A stretch of 64,000 nucleotides of DNA from Thalassotalea agarivorans (GCF_030295955.1 NZ_AP027363.1:3284344-3348343), one strand, 5' to 3'. Positions 27,935 to 37,210 are shown, numbered from the stretch's first letter. Notes: a model not told the origin generated them from the sequence alone. Program-made: numbers and translations.

Positions 27935-29290
27935 CTATGTCATGGTAACAAACTCTTCTGCAGAGGTTGGGTGAATAGCCACGGTATTGTCAAAATCAAG
28001 CTTGGTTGCGCCCATTTTCATCGCTACGGCAAAACCTTGTAGCAATTCATCACTACCAAAACCGATACTGTGTATACCCACTATTTTTTCGTCTGGACCA
28101 ATAGTTACTAGTTTCATGCGTGTAGGGTCACGATAGTCTTCAGTGATCGCTTGATACAGCGCAGTAAACTGAGACGTGTAGACTTTAACATTATCTTCAC
28201 CGTACTCAGCGATTGCTTCTTTTTCAGTTAAACCAACTGTGCCAATAACAGGGTGAGAAAACACCACAGTGGCAATGTTCGAATAGTCTAAGTGTGAATC
28301 AGGCTTATTGTTAAACAAGCGCTCTGACAAACGACGACCTGCGGCTACGGCAACCGGCGTAAGCTGCGCCTTACCAGTAATATCACCTACCGCATATATA
28401 CCCGGCACGTTAGTATTTTGGTATTTGTCGGTATGAATTTCACCGTTGGCTTCTACTTTTACGCCTGTCGCTTCAATATTGATTTTGTCAGTGGCTGCTT
28501 CTCGGCCAATGGCCCAAATCACTTTTTCTACTGGGCCTACAGATTTACCGTTTTCTAGGTGCACCGTTAACATGCCATCATCATGTTTTTCAATACGCGT
28601 TGGCACGCTTAATGTGTGTAAAGTAGGGCCATGCTTTGCCATTTGTTCAACTAAGGTGTCACTTAGCATATCGTCGAAGTTACGCAGTGGCTTTTCTTTT
28701 CGCACTAATAAATGCGACTCGCTGCCTAAAGCATGCAATACACCAGCAAGTTCAACCGCAATGTAGCCCGCGCCAATCACAGCAACTGATTTAGGTTGTT
28801 CGGTCATTGCAAAAAAGCCATCGGAATCGATACCATATTCCGCACCTTCAATGTTCGGAATAGACGGGCGGCCACCTGTAGCTATAGTAATGTGGTCTGC
28901 AGTAATGCGCTCGCCATTGACCTCTACAGTATTTTTATCAACAAACTTTGCAAAGCCTTCAATCACGGTTACACCATTGGCAGCAAAGCCTCTGCCATAA
29001 GCGGCATGGATACGCTCGATATACTCTTCGCGATTTTTAACAAGGCGCGACCAAGTAAAGCCTTCGCTTTTTACGTTAAAGCCATAGTCATGGGCGTAGT
29101 GGAGTGCGTCAGCTATTTGCCCGGCATACCACATCGCTTTTTTGGGAACACAACCGACGTTTACACACGTGCCGCCAATATATTTAGCTTCAATGACAGC
29201 CGCTTTAGCACCATGTTTTGCCGCTCGGTTAGCTGAAGCAATACCACCGCTACCAGCGCCTATGGCTAAATAATCAAAATGTTGAGTCAT
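27935..29290 (-). CDS. gor: Glutathione reductase
   Basis: This 451-residue flavoprotein has an N-terminal FAD motif GAGSGG (residues 11-16) and the redox disulfide C42-VNVG-C47. A NADPH-binding [11 protein letters not shown] and the C-terminal catalytic [11 protein letters not shown] are also present. The motif set and length match Gor, which regenerates reduced glutathione with NADPH in the cytoplasm. It is divergent from prlC (184-bp gap). Confidence 0.95.
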   Translation of the reverse strand: MTQHFDYLAIGAGSGGIASANRAAKHGAKAAVIEAKYIGGTCVNVGCVPKKAMWYAGQIADALHYAHDYGFNVKSEGFTWSRLVKNREEYIERIHAAYGRGFAANGVTVIEGFAKFVDKNTVEVNGERITADHITIATGGRPSIPNIEGAEYGIDSDGFFAMTEQPKSVAVIGAGYIAVELAGVLHALGSESHLLVRKEKPLRNFDDMLSDTLVEQMAKHGPTLHTLSVPTRIEKHDDGMLTVHLENGKSVGPVEKVIWAIGREAATDKINIEATGVKVEANGEIHTDKYQNTNVPGIYAVGDITGKAQLTPVAVAAGRRLSERLFNNKPDSHLDYSNIATVVFSHPVIGTVGLTEKEAIAEYGEDNVKVYTSQFTALYQAITEDYRDPTRMKLVTIGPDEKIVGIHSIGFGSDELLQGFAVAMKMGATKLDFDNTVAIHPTSAEEFVTMT

Positions 29291-29474
29291 GTATCTTCCT
29301 AATTAAACGCATTTTCATGTTGTTATAAATGGGAGTGTAGCAAAGATATTTCAAGGATCGACCTTCTGTGGTTAACAAATCACTACAATTACACCTTGAA
29401 ACTACATCCCAATGGACATACTTATATCTGTAATGCATATTCGCACTATAGATGAATTTCAGGAATAGACCCGA

Positions 29475-31517
29475 ATGAGTAATCCTTTATTACAAAATAC
29501 ACCATTACCGCAATTTTCTAAGATAAAACCTGAACATGTACTTCCTGCTGTAGAACAAGCTATTCAAGACTGCAAAGACACTATTAAGCGCGTTTTAGCC
29601 GCCAATAGTCAGTACACTTGGCAAAACCTTATTATGCCACTTGAAGAAATTGATGACCGGTTGAGTAAATTATGGTCACCTGTTTCGCATATGAATGCGG
29701 TGGTTAATTCCGACGAACTGCGCGAAGCGCACGAAGCCTGCTTACCGCTGTTATCAGAATATGCAACTTTTGTGGGGCAACACCAAGGTCTATTCGAAGC
29801 CTATAAACAAATTGCTGAAGGTGAGCAGTATCAAACCTTGTCTGCTGTGCAGAAAAAAGTGATCGACGATGCTATGCGCGACTTCAAGTTATCCGGTATT
29901 GCATTGCCAGACGAAAAGAAAAAACGTTACGGTGAAATCGTTACTAAGTTATCAGAACTTGGCAGCAAATTTAGCAATAACTTGCTTGACGCTACTCATG
30001 CATTCTCAATTACCATTACTGATGAAAGCGAACTATCTGGTTTGCCAGAAAGCGTTAAAGAAGCCGCGAAAGCACTTGCAGCAGAGCAAGACAAACAAGG
30101 CTGGTTGTTTACGCTGGATTTCCCTAGCTATTTGCCGGTAATGATGTATGCCGACAATGGCGCATTGCGTGAAGAAATCTATCGCGCTTTTGTTACCCGC
30201 GCATCGGAACAAGGCCCAAATGCAGGCGAATTCGACAACAGTAAAATTATGGCCGACATCCTAGCGTTGCGTCATGAACTGGCACAACTGCTCGACTTCG
30301 ACAACTTTGCGCAAAAGTCACTTGCCACCAAAATGGCGAATAGCACAGACGAAGTATTAGGTTTCTTAAACGATCTCGCGGCTAAGTCTAAACCGCAAGG
30401 TGTAGAGGAAATGGCGGCACTCGAAGCCTTTGCAAAGGAAACGTTTGGCATTACAACGCTCGCACCTTGGGATCTACCTTACTACAGCGAAAAACTAAAA
30501 CAGCAACGTTATGCTATTTCTGATGAACTACTTAGACCATATTTCCCCGAAAATCGCGTAGTTTCAGGTTTATTTACTGTAGTTTCTAAGCTGTTTAACG
30601 TAACTATTGAACAACGCGACGACATAGATACCTGGCACAAAGATGTGTCGTACTACGACATTAAAGACAGCACTGGCAGTATCCGTGGCTCGTTTTATCT
30701 AGATTTATATGCCCGTGCGAAAAAGCGTGGTGGTGCCTGGATGGATGAATGTGTCAGCCGCCGTAAAACGCTCGACAATAGCATTCAGCTACCTGTAGCT
30801 TACCTTACTTGTAACTTTAATAAGCCGGTAGGCGACAAACCTGCGCTATTTACCCACGACGAAGTGGTTACTTTGTTCCATGAGTTTGGTCACGGTATTC
30901 ACCACATGTTAACGCAAGTAGACGAAGGCGCTGTATCGGGTATTAGCGGTGTACCATGGGATGCCGTAGAGTTGCCAAGCCAATTTCTTGAAAACTGGTG
31001 TTATGAACCAGAAGCACTTGCCTTTATTTCTGGGCACTATGAAACCGGCGAGGCTCTGCCGCAAGAGTTGCTCGACAAAATGCTAGCCGCTAAGAACTTC
31101 CAATCAGCGTTGCAAATGCTAAGACAGCTAGAATTCAGCTTGTTCGATTTCAACATGCATACCAACTACAACCCAGACGTTGGCGACGAAATTCAAGCAG
31201 TGCTAGACCAAGTACGTGCACAATACGCTGTTGTTAAAGCGCCCGATTTTAATCGTTTCCAACATAGCTTTGGCCATATCTTTGGTGGCGGTTATGCGGC
31301 AGGTTATTATAGTTATAAGTGGGCTGAAGTATTATCAGCAGACGCCTTTAGTCGCTTTGAAGAAGAAGGTATTTTCAATACCGACACAGGCGCAAGCTTT
31401 CTACATAACATCCTTGAAAAAGGCGGTAGTGAAGAACCTGCCGAGCTATTTAAAGCATTTAGAGGACGTGAACCACAAATTGATGCCTTGTTGCGTCACA
31501 GCGGTATCAGTGCATAA
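29475..31517 (+). CDS. prlC: Oligopeptidase A (M3 zinc metallopeptidase)
   Basis: This 680-residue M3 peptidase has the zinc site HEFGH (HEFGHGIHHML) and the downstream metal Glu in the VPWDAVELPSQFLENW stretch. It begins MSNPLLQNTPLPQFSKI, typical of PrlC. It degrades signal peptides and other short peptides in the cytoplasm. The gor-prlC divergence is common in gammaproteobacteria. A terminator follows the stop codon. Confidence 0.96.
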   Translation: MSNPLLQNTPLPQFSKIKPEHVLPAVEQAIQDCKDTIKRVLAANSQYTWQNLIMPLEEIDDRLSKLWSPVSHMNAVVNSDELREAHEACLPLLSEYATFVGQHQGLFEAYKQIAEGEQYQTLSAVQKKVIDDAMRDFKLSGIALPDEKKKRYGEIVTKLSELGSKFSNNLLDATHAFSITITDESELSGLPESVKEAAKALAAEQDKQGWLFTLDFPSYLPVMMYADNGALREEIYRAFVTRASEQGPNAGEFDNSKIMADILALRHELAQLLDFDNFAQKSLATKMANSTDEVLGFLNDLAAKSKPQGVEEMAALEAFAKETFGITTLAPWDLPYYSEKLKQQRYAISDELLRPYFPENRVVSGLFTVVSKLFNVTIEQRDDIDTWHKDVSYYDIKDSTGSIRGSFYLDLYARAKKRGGAWMDECVSRRKTLDNSIQLPVAYLTCNFNKPVGDKPALFTHDEVVTLFHEFGHGIHHMLTQVDEGAVSGISGVPWDAVELPSQFLENWCYEPEALAFISGHYETGEALPQELLDKMLAAKNFQSALQMLRQLEFSLFDFNMHTNYNPDVGDEIQAVLDQVRAQYAVVKAPDFNRFQHSFGHIFGGGYAAGYYSYKWAEVLSADAFSRFEEEGIFNTDTGASFLHNILEKGGSEEPAELFKAFRGREPQIDALLRHSGISA

Positions 31518-31524
31518 TCATAAG

Positions 31525-31547
31525 AAGCGGCTCAGGCCGCTTTTTTA
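31525..31547 (+). terminator. Terminator after prlC
   Basis: AGCGGC (31526-31531), loop TCAG-like, GCCGCT (31536-31541) and then a T run. Confidence 0.85.
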
Positions 31548-31562
31548 TTAACGGGAATTATT

Positions 31563-32255
31563 ATGGCGTTAGAATCTGTAGACAGTATTTTTCAACGTGC
31601 CGCCGAGCGCAAAGGCGGTGAACACAAGCTCCTTGCCCTAATGGGTGAAGGTAATAACGACAAATACATCGCAAAGCTGGGCGACGATCGCTTGTTAGCC
31701 GAGTTTACTAAAAAGGTCTTTCAGTCAGGCTTTGTTTGGCGCGTGGTTGAAAAAAAATGGCCCGATTTTGAAGAAGTATTTTTTCACTTTGATATCGAGA
31801 AAATATTAATGATGCCGGAAGAAATGCTCGAACGAAAAGCCAGCGACGAGCGCATTATTCGCAACTACAACAAAGTAAAAACCATTAAACAAAATGCGCA
31901 AATGATGTTTGAAGAGCAGCAAAACGGACATAGCTTTGCTGAATTCGTTGCTAATTGGCCCAGCGAAGACATTATCGGTTTATGGGCATACTTAAAGAAA
32001 CACGGTGCTCGCTTAGGCGGTAATACCGGCCCTTATGCCTTGCGCACTATCGGTAAAGACACCTTTTTGCTCAGCCGCGACGTAGAGGCCTATTTCCGCG
32101 CCAGCAAGCTTATCGACGGCGGCCTACAAACCAAGAAAAGTTTACATGCCATACAAGACACATTCAGCACCTGGCAGCAGCAAAGTGGTTATTCACTTTC
32201 CCAACTCAGCCGCTTAGTGTCATATGCCACTGGAGATAATCATATTCAGTTGTAA
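31563..32255 (+). CDS. DNA-3-methyladenine glycosylase I family protein
   Basis: This 230-residue protein resembles the Tag-like branch with AAERKGGEHKL, VFQSGFVWRVVEKKWP, FAEFVANWPSEDIIGLWAYLKKHGARLGG and FLLSRDVEAYF. It lacks the N-terminal Cys of E. coli Tag, which forms part of a zinc snap, so substrate preference may differ. Proteins of this group are generally annotated as methyladenine glycosylases. It sits just after prlC but behind a terminator. Confidence 0.75.
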   Translation: MALESVDSIFQRAAERKGGEHKLLALMGEGNNDKYIAKLGDDRLLAEFTKKVFQSGFVWRVVEKKWPDFEEVFFHFDIEKILMMPEEMLERKASDERIIRNYNKVKTIKQNAQMMFEEQQNGHSFAEFVANWPSEDIIGLWAYLKKHGARLGGNTGPYALRTIGKDTFLLSRDVEAYFRASKLIDGGLQTKKSLHAIQDTFSTWQQQSGYSLSQLSRLVSYATGDNHIQL

Positions 32256-32285
32256 AGATAGCCGCATTTAGCGGCTATCTTATTT
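32256..32285 (+). terminator. Terminator after the glycosylase gene
   Basis: Arms AGATAGCCGC (32256-32265) and GCGGCTATCT (32271-32280) with loop ATTTA are followed by TATTT. Confidence 0.8.
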
Positions 32286-32430
32286 ACTTTAAACCTCGTT
32301 AATTATCCATAAACACCTAAATAAGTTTATTAATAGATCATTCGTCTAATTGTTTAAAATTTTTTATTTATATATATCAAAACCTTATCCACTTAAGAAT
32401 CAACAAAACTTAAAAAATGTAAAAAAATAT

Positions 32431-32458
32431 TTGGCAGATCAAAAATTTCTTGTCTACA
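32431..32458 (+). promoter_or_regulatory. Possible promoter of the microcin cassette
   Basis: TTGGCA (32431-32436) and TCTACA (32453-32458) are 16 bp apart in an AT-rich leader (32290-32500) before the HlyD-family gene. The boxes are only moderate matches. No other element is visible in this leader. Confidence 0.35.
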
Positions 32459-32507
32459 GTCAATACACAGGTCTAGAACGTGAAGTATTCAAAAGGAATT
32501 GGATGTT

Positions 32508-33755
32508 ATGTCATTGTTTAGAAAGGAAGTTTTTGAACACCAGTACAAAAACAAATTGGTTGGAGATATTCCACTTGCTCAGCCATTGTCGCTCAATTTA
32601 ACGATTGCTTTATTCATCTCTCTCATCTGCTTAACTTTTTGTTTTTTAGCATCATCTAGCTTTGCTCGCAAAGAAACAGTATCAGGTTACCTCATTCCCT
32701 CTAAAGGCATCATCAATGCCTATGGCCAGTCCGCCGGGATCATTGAAAAAATCTTAGTTAAAGAAGGCGAGTTCATTCAAAAAGGCCAAGTTTTAGCAAC
32801 GATAAAAAATCAGTCCAACAATGTCGATGGTAAAGACAACTATGCATTTGAATTAGAACAACTTGATCGACAAAAACAATTACTCAGTTTGTCGATCGAA
32901 CAACATGAATTGGTCCACAACCAAAACACTTTGCAGCTCTCTAGCCAAATTGATAATGCAGTGCGCGAAAACAAGCTACTGAACAACCAATTAAACCACC
33001 TTGATCAAACCAAAAAATTGCTGACACAACAACATAATCGTTTGCTAAAGCTAAGCGCAGCTCAGCATTTATCAAGAATAGAATTGGATCGCCATACACA
33101 AAAATTATTAAGTATTTCTAATGAAATCGAGCGAACTAAGTTGCAGCAATTATCCTTAGCAAATCGATTACAAGCGGATAGAAGTCAACTCTTGTTGGCG
33201 CCAAAAAATTTGGCAATAGCAACCAGTGCTTTGAAAAGACAACTAGCTGCACTTGAACAGCAAATCCAAAATGTAAGCACTAGTAGTCGATACTCTGTGA
33301 TAGCCCACCAATCAGGCTATGTGGGCGCAATTCAAATGCGCGAAGGGCAGTATTTAACACCACGCAAACCGATTATTAAGTTAATTCCTAAAGACGCGCA
33401 GCTGATAGCAGAATTACTAGTACCAAGTCGCAGTGCTGGCTTCATCAAATCAGGTATGCAAACCAAATTAAGCTTTGATGCCTTTCCTTTGCAAAGATTT
33501 GGCTTTATGGAAAGTCAGCTATCAAGCATTGACAAGGTATTGTATCAGCAAGCAGATGAACAAATGCCAGTGAGTATTAGAGAGCCCTTTTATATCGTAA
33601 GAGCAACACTAGCTCATCAAAGCTTGGAAGCTTTTGGAAAATCATTCCAATTAAAAAGTGGCATGAAGCTACAAGCAGATATTGTTTTAGAGGAGCGCAC
33701 TGTATTGCAGTGGCTACTCGACCCAATTTTAAGCGTTAGCGCAAAGTTGGGATAA
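32508..33755 (+). CDS. HlyD/CvaA-type membrane fusion protein of a microcin exporter
   Basis: This adaptor of about 415 residues starts at the ATG at 32508 (AAAGGAAT before it). It has a short cytoplasmic leader with FRKEVFEHQYKN, one membrane segment (about 30-52), a barrel-sandwich half (VSGYLIPSKGIINAYGQ, GIIEKILVKEGEFIQKGQVLATI) and a long coiled coil (about 110-250). A second lipoyl-like half and a C-terminal beta region complete it. FRKE...QPLS is typical of CvaA-like partners of peptidase ABC exporters. It should join the ABC exporter at 34913 to an outer-membrane TolC. It is the first gene of the cassette. Confidence 0.88.
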   Translation: MSLFRKEVFEHQYKNKLVGDIPLAQPLSLNLTIALFISLICLTFCFLASSSFARKETVSGYLIPSKGIINAYGQSAGIIEKILVKEGEFIQKGQVLATIKNQSNNVDGKDNYAFELEQLDRQKQLLSLSIEQHELVHNQNTLQLSSQIDNAVRENKLLNNQLNHLDQTKKLLTQQHNRLLKLSAAQHLSRIELDRHTQKLLSISNEIERTKLQQLSLANRLQADRSQLLLAPKNLAIATSALKRQLAALEQQIQNVSTSSRYSVIAHQSGYVGAIQMREGQYLTPRKPIIKLIPKDAQLIAELLVPSRSAGFIKSGMQTKLSFDAFPLQRFGFMESQLSSIDKVLYQQADEQMPVSIREPFYIVRATLAHQSLEAFGKSFQLKSGMKLQADIVLEERTVLQWLLDPILSVSAKLG

Positions 33756-34171
33756 GAATTCCGCTGTATCTTGCTATAGGAAGCAAGTAAAAACAGGGAA
33801 TAGATTAAACGGCGCAATAGCAAGGAGCAAACGAGACAAGGATGTCACTGTATTGCCTGTTTAATCGAACTCTTCAAGGACGAAGAGTGTTGTATCCAAA
33901 GGAGTTGGAAGAAGTATGTTAGCAAGGAAGCTTTTAGGCACATGGAATGCCAGTACTTCTAATTACAGCGCCGATGGACATTGGAAGTCTACTAACAGCT
34001 CTTGTCCGCTGTTAGCAGAAAAGGAGATGCTTTAGTAACTGTTGTAATAGTCGCCAGGACGGTGATACGCACAGTGCACGAAAGGGATCGGCTAAAGCAT
34101 ATTTTCTATGGCTGCTCTGTAAGGAAAAGCTTAATTAACAATCGGCCATGCCGATACAAGGAATGTTAAAA
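33756..34171 (+). promoter_or_regulatory. GGA-rich structured leader of the microcin gene (candidate CsrA-binding RNA)
   Basis: This 416-nt stretch has about 16 GGA triplets, counted by eye, against about 7 expected. Most can sit in a hairpin loop. Examples are CTTGCT-ATAGGA-AGCAAG (33770-33787), GACA-AGGA-TGTC (33835-33846), ACTCTTC-AAGGAC-GAAGAGT (33869-33888), TCCAA-AGGAG-TTGGA (33895-33909) and TCGCC-AGGAC-GGTGA (34051-34065). The last, ATACAAGGAATGT, contains the ribosome binding site of the precursor gene and nearly matches the CsrA/RsmA consensus. Inverted repeats CTAACAGC/GCTGTTAG and ATCGGC/GCCGAT are also present. No terminator is visible, so it is probably a 5' leader and not a free CsrB-type RNA. 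Confidence 0.6.
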
Positions 34172-34393
34172 ATGAAAGAACTAAATATGGAAGAAGTTCA
34201 AAGTGTTAGTGGTGGTACAGATCCTATCCAAGGTTTTACTTGGGGAGGAGCAATTGGAACCGTTGCAGGAGCTGCTGCAACAGGTTCATCAGTCGGAGCT
34301 ACCAGAGCTGGCATTATTGGGGGAGCGCTGGGTTTCTCTTTTGGTGTTGGCTATGGTATCGGTACTTTGATCTACGATAACTTAATCAAGTAA
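34172..34393 (+). CDS. Double-glycine leader peptide: candidate class II microcin/bacteriocin precursor
   Basis: This 73-residue precursor has the leader MKELNMEEVQSVSGG, a textbook double-glycine leader with Glu, Val and Gly-Gly at the C39 cleavage site. The predicted mature peptide has 58 residues, no Cys, about 15 Gly and overlapping GxxxG motifs, and ends TLIYDNLIK. Such Gly-rich hydrophobic cores are typical of membrane-acting class II microcins and two-peptide bacteriocins. I chose the ATG at 34172, eight bases after AAGGA, over the ATG at 34148. A CvaA-like adaptor lies upstream and a C39 exporter downstream. Activity is inferred from context only. Confidence 0.82.
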   Translation: MKELNMEEVQSVSGGTDPIQGFTWGGAIGTVAGAAATGSSVGATRAGIIGGALGFSFGVGYGIGTLIYDNLIK

Positions 34394-34400
34394 ACAATTG

Positions 34401-34432
34401 CTGCAGCCTTATAGGCTGCAGATAACATTTTT
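34401..34432 (+). terminator. Hairpin between precursor and immunity candidates
   Basis: Perfect 9-bp arms CTGCAGCCT (34401-34409) and AGGCTGCAG (34413-34421), loop TAT. A T run follows five bases later. The spacing makes it a weak or partial terminator, or an mRNA-stabilising hairpin, which would raise precursor mRNA over downstream genes. Confidence 0.6.
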
Positions 34433-34443
34433 TAGAGCTTATT

Positions 34444-34713
34444 ATGACTAAATTAAAAGCAAAATCATTAGCTTTGTTAGGAAGCATTTTGAGTCTTTTG
34501 TTTATGCTAATAAACCTATTCGATGCAAATTTTTTGTTTTACATCTATTTTTCTTCATCGCTTTTTTTCTATTTTCTATATTTGAACCCGGGTATCTTAG
34601 TAGCATCTAAAGCGGATGAGTTAGATAGTCTTATAACTCAAACTAAAGCTAAGTACCTGTTACTGGGTACCTTTATATCATTAGCTATTGGCATGTATGA
34701 GTATTTCTTTTAA
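34444..34713 (+). CDS. Small membrane protein, candidate microcin immunity protein
   Basis: This 89-residue protein has three hydrophobic segments (about 8-27, 29-48 and 69-86) with a short charged loop KADELDSLITQTKAK between the last two. I recognise no family. Its place immediately after the precursor gene, its size and its membrane nature fit an immunity protein for a membrane-acting microcin. This is inference from position. Confidence 0.55.
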   Translation: MTKLKAKSLALLGSILSLLFMLINLFDANFLFYIYFSSSLFFYFLYLNPGILVASKADELDSLITQTKAKYLLLGTFISLAIGMYEYFF

Positions 34714-34891
34714 CGATGTTTTGTCAGGGACATCAATTTTAATAGGCATACAAGTCATCTTTAGTATTGTTTCAACTTTTATACAATCTGGAGAATTTGG
34801 CTTTGTACTGGATAAAGAGCTATGGCCCTGGTTTTTTATCATTTCTTTTTTCTTTAATTGGTTACTAAAGAGAGAAAAAGACTCAAACTAA
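34697..34891 (+). CDS. Small membrane protein, second immunity candidate
   Basis: This 64-residue protein starts at the ATG at 34697, overlapping the previous gene by 17 bases. It has two hydrophobic segments (about 9-30 and 44-57) with a W-rich WPWFF, and ends in a basic and acidic tail KREKDSN. The family is not recognised. The overlap suggests coupled translation with the 34444 gene. The two may act together, or one may be an accessory protein. Confidence 0.5.
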   Translation: MSISFNDVLSGTSILIGIQVIFSIVSTFIQSGEFGFVLDKELWPWFFIISFFFNWLLKREKDSN

Positions 34892-34912
34892 AAAACATAC
34901 TGGACAAAGACT

Positions 34913-37048
34913 ATGGACGGTCGCGTTAAGTTAAATTTTAAACTCAAGAAATCGGTACCTGTCGTTTTGCAAACGGAAGTTGCAGAATGTGGGTTAGCTA
35001 GCTTAGCTATGGTAGCTGCCTTTCATGGATACTCAATAGATTTACCGAACCTACGCAAGCTTTTTTGTGCCGGCCAGCAAGGCATGAATCTTCAACAAAT
35101 GATTGAGGTAGCCGGTAAGCTAAACCTTGCTTCGAGACCCCTGCAATGCCCAATCGATGAGCTACACAAACTCAAATTACCTTGTATTTTACATTGGGAC
35201 TTAACGCATTTTGTTGTGTTGACTAAAGTATCTTCCAACAAAAAGCATGTAGTAATCAACGATCCTGCGATAGGGCGCAGAAAGCGATCAATTGATGAGC
35301 TAAGCAAACACTACACCGGCATATGTTTAGAATTAACACCTACCAATAAATTTAAAAAGAAAACAGCAAAACAAACCATGCGGTTAGGGCAGCTTTGGGG
35401 CAAATTAACAGGATTTGCATCGGGACTCTCTAAACTCTTTGCTTTGTCTCTATTGATACAATGTTTTGCGCTGCTATCGCCTTATTATATGCAATGGGTT
35501 GTAGACGAAGTTATACCTAGCTATGACAAAAATTTGCTCGTGGTCTTAGCTTTTGGCTTTGGCTTACTATGTTTAGTTAATGTGATCTCTACGGTATTGA
35601 GAAGCTGGCTAGTAGTAAGACTATCGAGCACGCTAAACCTGCACCTTGGCATTAATGTACTTAGTCATTTATTAAAGTTACCCATGTCCTTCTTTGAGCG
35701 GCGCCATATTGGCGATATTACCTCTAGGTTTGGCTCACTCGCTCAGATTAGAGAACGTTTAACTAACGGTTTTGTTGAAACGCTGGTAGATGGCGTAATG
35801 GCTGCATTAGTTATCGTCGTCATGTTTTTTTACTCAACAACGCTTACTTTTATCGTGTTAGCCAGCGTTTCTTTGTACGTGCTGTTTAGGCTTTCTTTGT
35901 ATCCTAAATTTCATAGAGCAAATGAAGAGCTAATCCAAACAAAAGCGAAAGAGCACACTAATTTTTTAGAAAATGTTAGAGCGATCCAACCAATCAAACT
36001 CTATGGGCATGAACCACAAAGACAAGCTATTTGGCAAAATAAGTATGTTGAAGTAGTTAACAATGAAATAAAGATCGGTCGATTAAAAATAACCTTTGAT
36101 GCCTTCAATCAACTACTTTTTGGCTGTGAGAACGTACTCGTTATCTATGTCGCTACCATACTAGTGCTATCTGGGCAGTTCACTATTGGTATGTTGTTAG
36201 CCTTTATTGCTTACAAAAAGCAACTGACCACGCGTTTGGCTAATTTGGTAGAGCAGCTCATTGAATTCAAAATGATGAGGCTTCATTTAGCCCGCCTTTC
36301 AGACATCACCCTTGCTAAACAAGAACAATATCAAGAAGGCACAGGAATACAAAAACCGCATGGCCAAGTAACCCTGAAAGACGTCGCTTACAATCTACCT
36401 AATGGCGAAACGCTATTTAGCAATGTGAACCTTAACGTTGAGGCAGGGCAAGCGATTGCAATATCTGGTCCATCGGGAAGTGGCAAAACCACGCTGCTGA
36501 AAATAATGCTTGGACTAATACAACCAAGCGCAGGCAAAGTGCTTTTAGACGGCACTGACATAAAACAAATCGGCTTAACACACTACAGGAAAGTAGTCGC
36601 CGTGGTAATGCAAGAGGATCAATTACTCAATGGCAGCATAATGGATAACATTTGCTTTTTCGATGCTCAACCTAATCCACTTAAAGTAGAAAAGTGCGCA
36701 CAGTTAGCCAATGTTGCCAACGATATTTTAGCTATGCCGATGGGATTTAATACCTTAGTTGGCGATATGGGAAGTACCTTATCCGGTGGTCAAAAACAAC
36801 GAATACTGCTAGCGCGGGCTTTGTACAAGGAACCCAAAGTTTTGTTTCTTGATGAAGCTACAAGTCATTTAGATCAGGATAACGAGTCGAGCATTAATAA
36901 TCATATTGCATCGCTCAATATGACAAGAATCAGTGTCGCACATCGAACTGAAACCCTGAACAGCGCCGACAAAATCTATCACTTAGAACACGGCGTGTTA
37001 TCGCAAAACAAATTGGATACTGAATCACAGCTTATACAACGCCAATGA
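34913..37048 (+). CDS. C39 peptidase-containing ABC exporter (CvaB-like)
   Basis: This 711-residue protein combines three domains. An N-terminal C39 cysteine peptidase has its catalytic Cys in AECGLASLAM near residue 26, His in THFVVL and Asp in INDPAIG. A six-helix transmembrane domain follows at about 165-440. An ABC ATPase has Walker A SGPSGSGKTT, signature LSGGQKQR, Walker B VLFLDEATSHLD and H-loop VAHRTE. It should cut the precursor after Gly-Gly and export the mature peptide with the HlyD adaptor and TolC. All catalytic residues are present. The length is normal for CvaB. Confidence 0.95.
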   Translation: MDGRVKLNFKLKKSVPVVLQTEVAECGLASLAMVAAFHGYSIDLPNLRKLFCAGQQGMNLQQMIEVAGKLNLASRPLQCPIDELHKLKLPCILHWDLTHFVVLTKVSSNKKHVVINDPAIGRRKRSIDELSKHYTGICLELTPTNKFKKKTAKQTMRLGQLWGKLTGFASGLSKLFALSLLIQCFALLSPYYMQWVVDEVIPSYDKNLLVVLAFGFGLLCLVNVISTVLRSWLVVRLSSTLNLHLGINVLSHLLKLPMSFFERRHIGDITSRFGSLAQIRERLTNGFVETLVDGVMAALVIVVMFFYSTTLTFIVLASVSLYVLFRLSLYPKFHRANEELIQTKAKEHTNFLENVRAIQPIKLYGHEPQRQAIWQNKYVEVVNNEIKIGRLKITFDAFNQLLFGCENVLVIYVATILVLSGQFTIGMLLAFIAYKKQLTTRLANLVEQLIEFKMMRLHLARLSDITLAKQEQYQEGTGIQKPHGQVTLKDVAYNLPNGETLFSNVNLNVEAGQAIAISGPSGSGKTTLLKIMLGLIQPSAGKVLLDGTDIKQIGLTHYRKVVAVVMQEDQLLNGSIMDNICFFDAQPNPLKVEKCAQLANVANDILAMPMGFNTLVGDMGSTLSGGQKQRILLARALYKEPKVLFLDEATSHLDQDNESSINNHIASLNMTRISVAHRTETLNSADKIYHLEHGVLSQNKLDTESQLIQRQ

Positions 37049-37076
37049 GATCCTGTGTATATACAAGGGATGACTT
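37049..37076. repeat. GGATGAC-type repeat after the exporter
   Basis: GATCCTGTGT (37049-37058) and AAGGGATGAC (37065-37074). The arms pair only partly, so this copy is decayed. It marks the right end of the microcin cassette. Confidence 0.5.
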
Positions 37077-37154
37077 AGGACTAAACTTACAAAAAATTGA
37101 TTATGGATACTCAAAAAGGACGCAAAACTGATACAGCTTTTTGGCCTACGACTA

Positions 37155-37190
37155 TTGACTACCAACCCAAAAATACCATAATTAGGTATA
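37155..37190 (+). promoter_or_regulatory. parDE promoter and operator
   Basis: -35 TTGACT (37155-37160) and -10 ATAATT (37178-37183) are 17 bp apart. The -10 sits inside the palindrome ATACC-N7-GGTAT (37174-37190), a likely ParD operator giving autorepression. Confidence 0.6.
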
Positions 37191-37210
37191 TATTGGTATT
37201 GGAGGAAGTT

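Noticed and set aside
33842..34035. Two small tandem reading frames (26 and 39 codons) in the microcin leader, the second with a decent ribosome binding site
   Set aside because: The apparent ribosome binding sites are themselves the GGA hairpin loops, and neither peptide resembles a leader or toxin. They could still be regulatory peptides, but RNA structure explains the region better.
33756..34171. Free CsrB-type small RNA or retron ncRNA
   Set aside because: I see no terminator before the precursor gene, no convincing promoter after the HlyD stop and no reverse transcriptase gene. A leader is more likely.
37097..37210. Upstream extension of the parD reading frame
   Set aside because: It would translate through the promoter and operator. 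The ATG at 37211 has a GGAGGA site.
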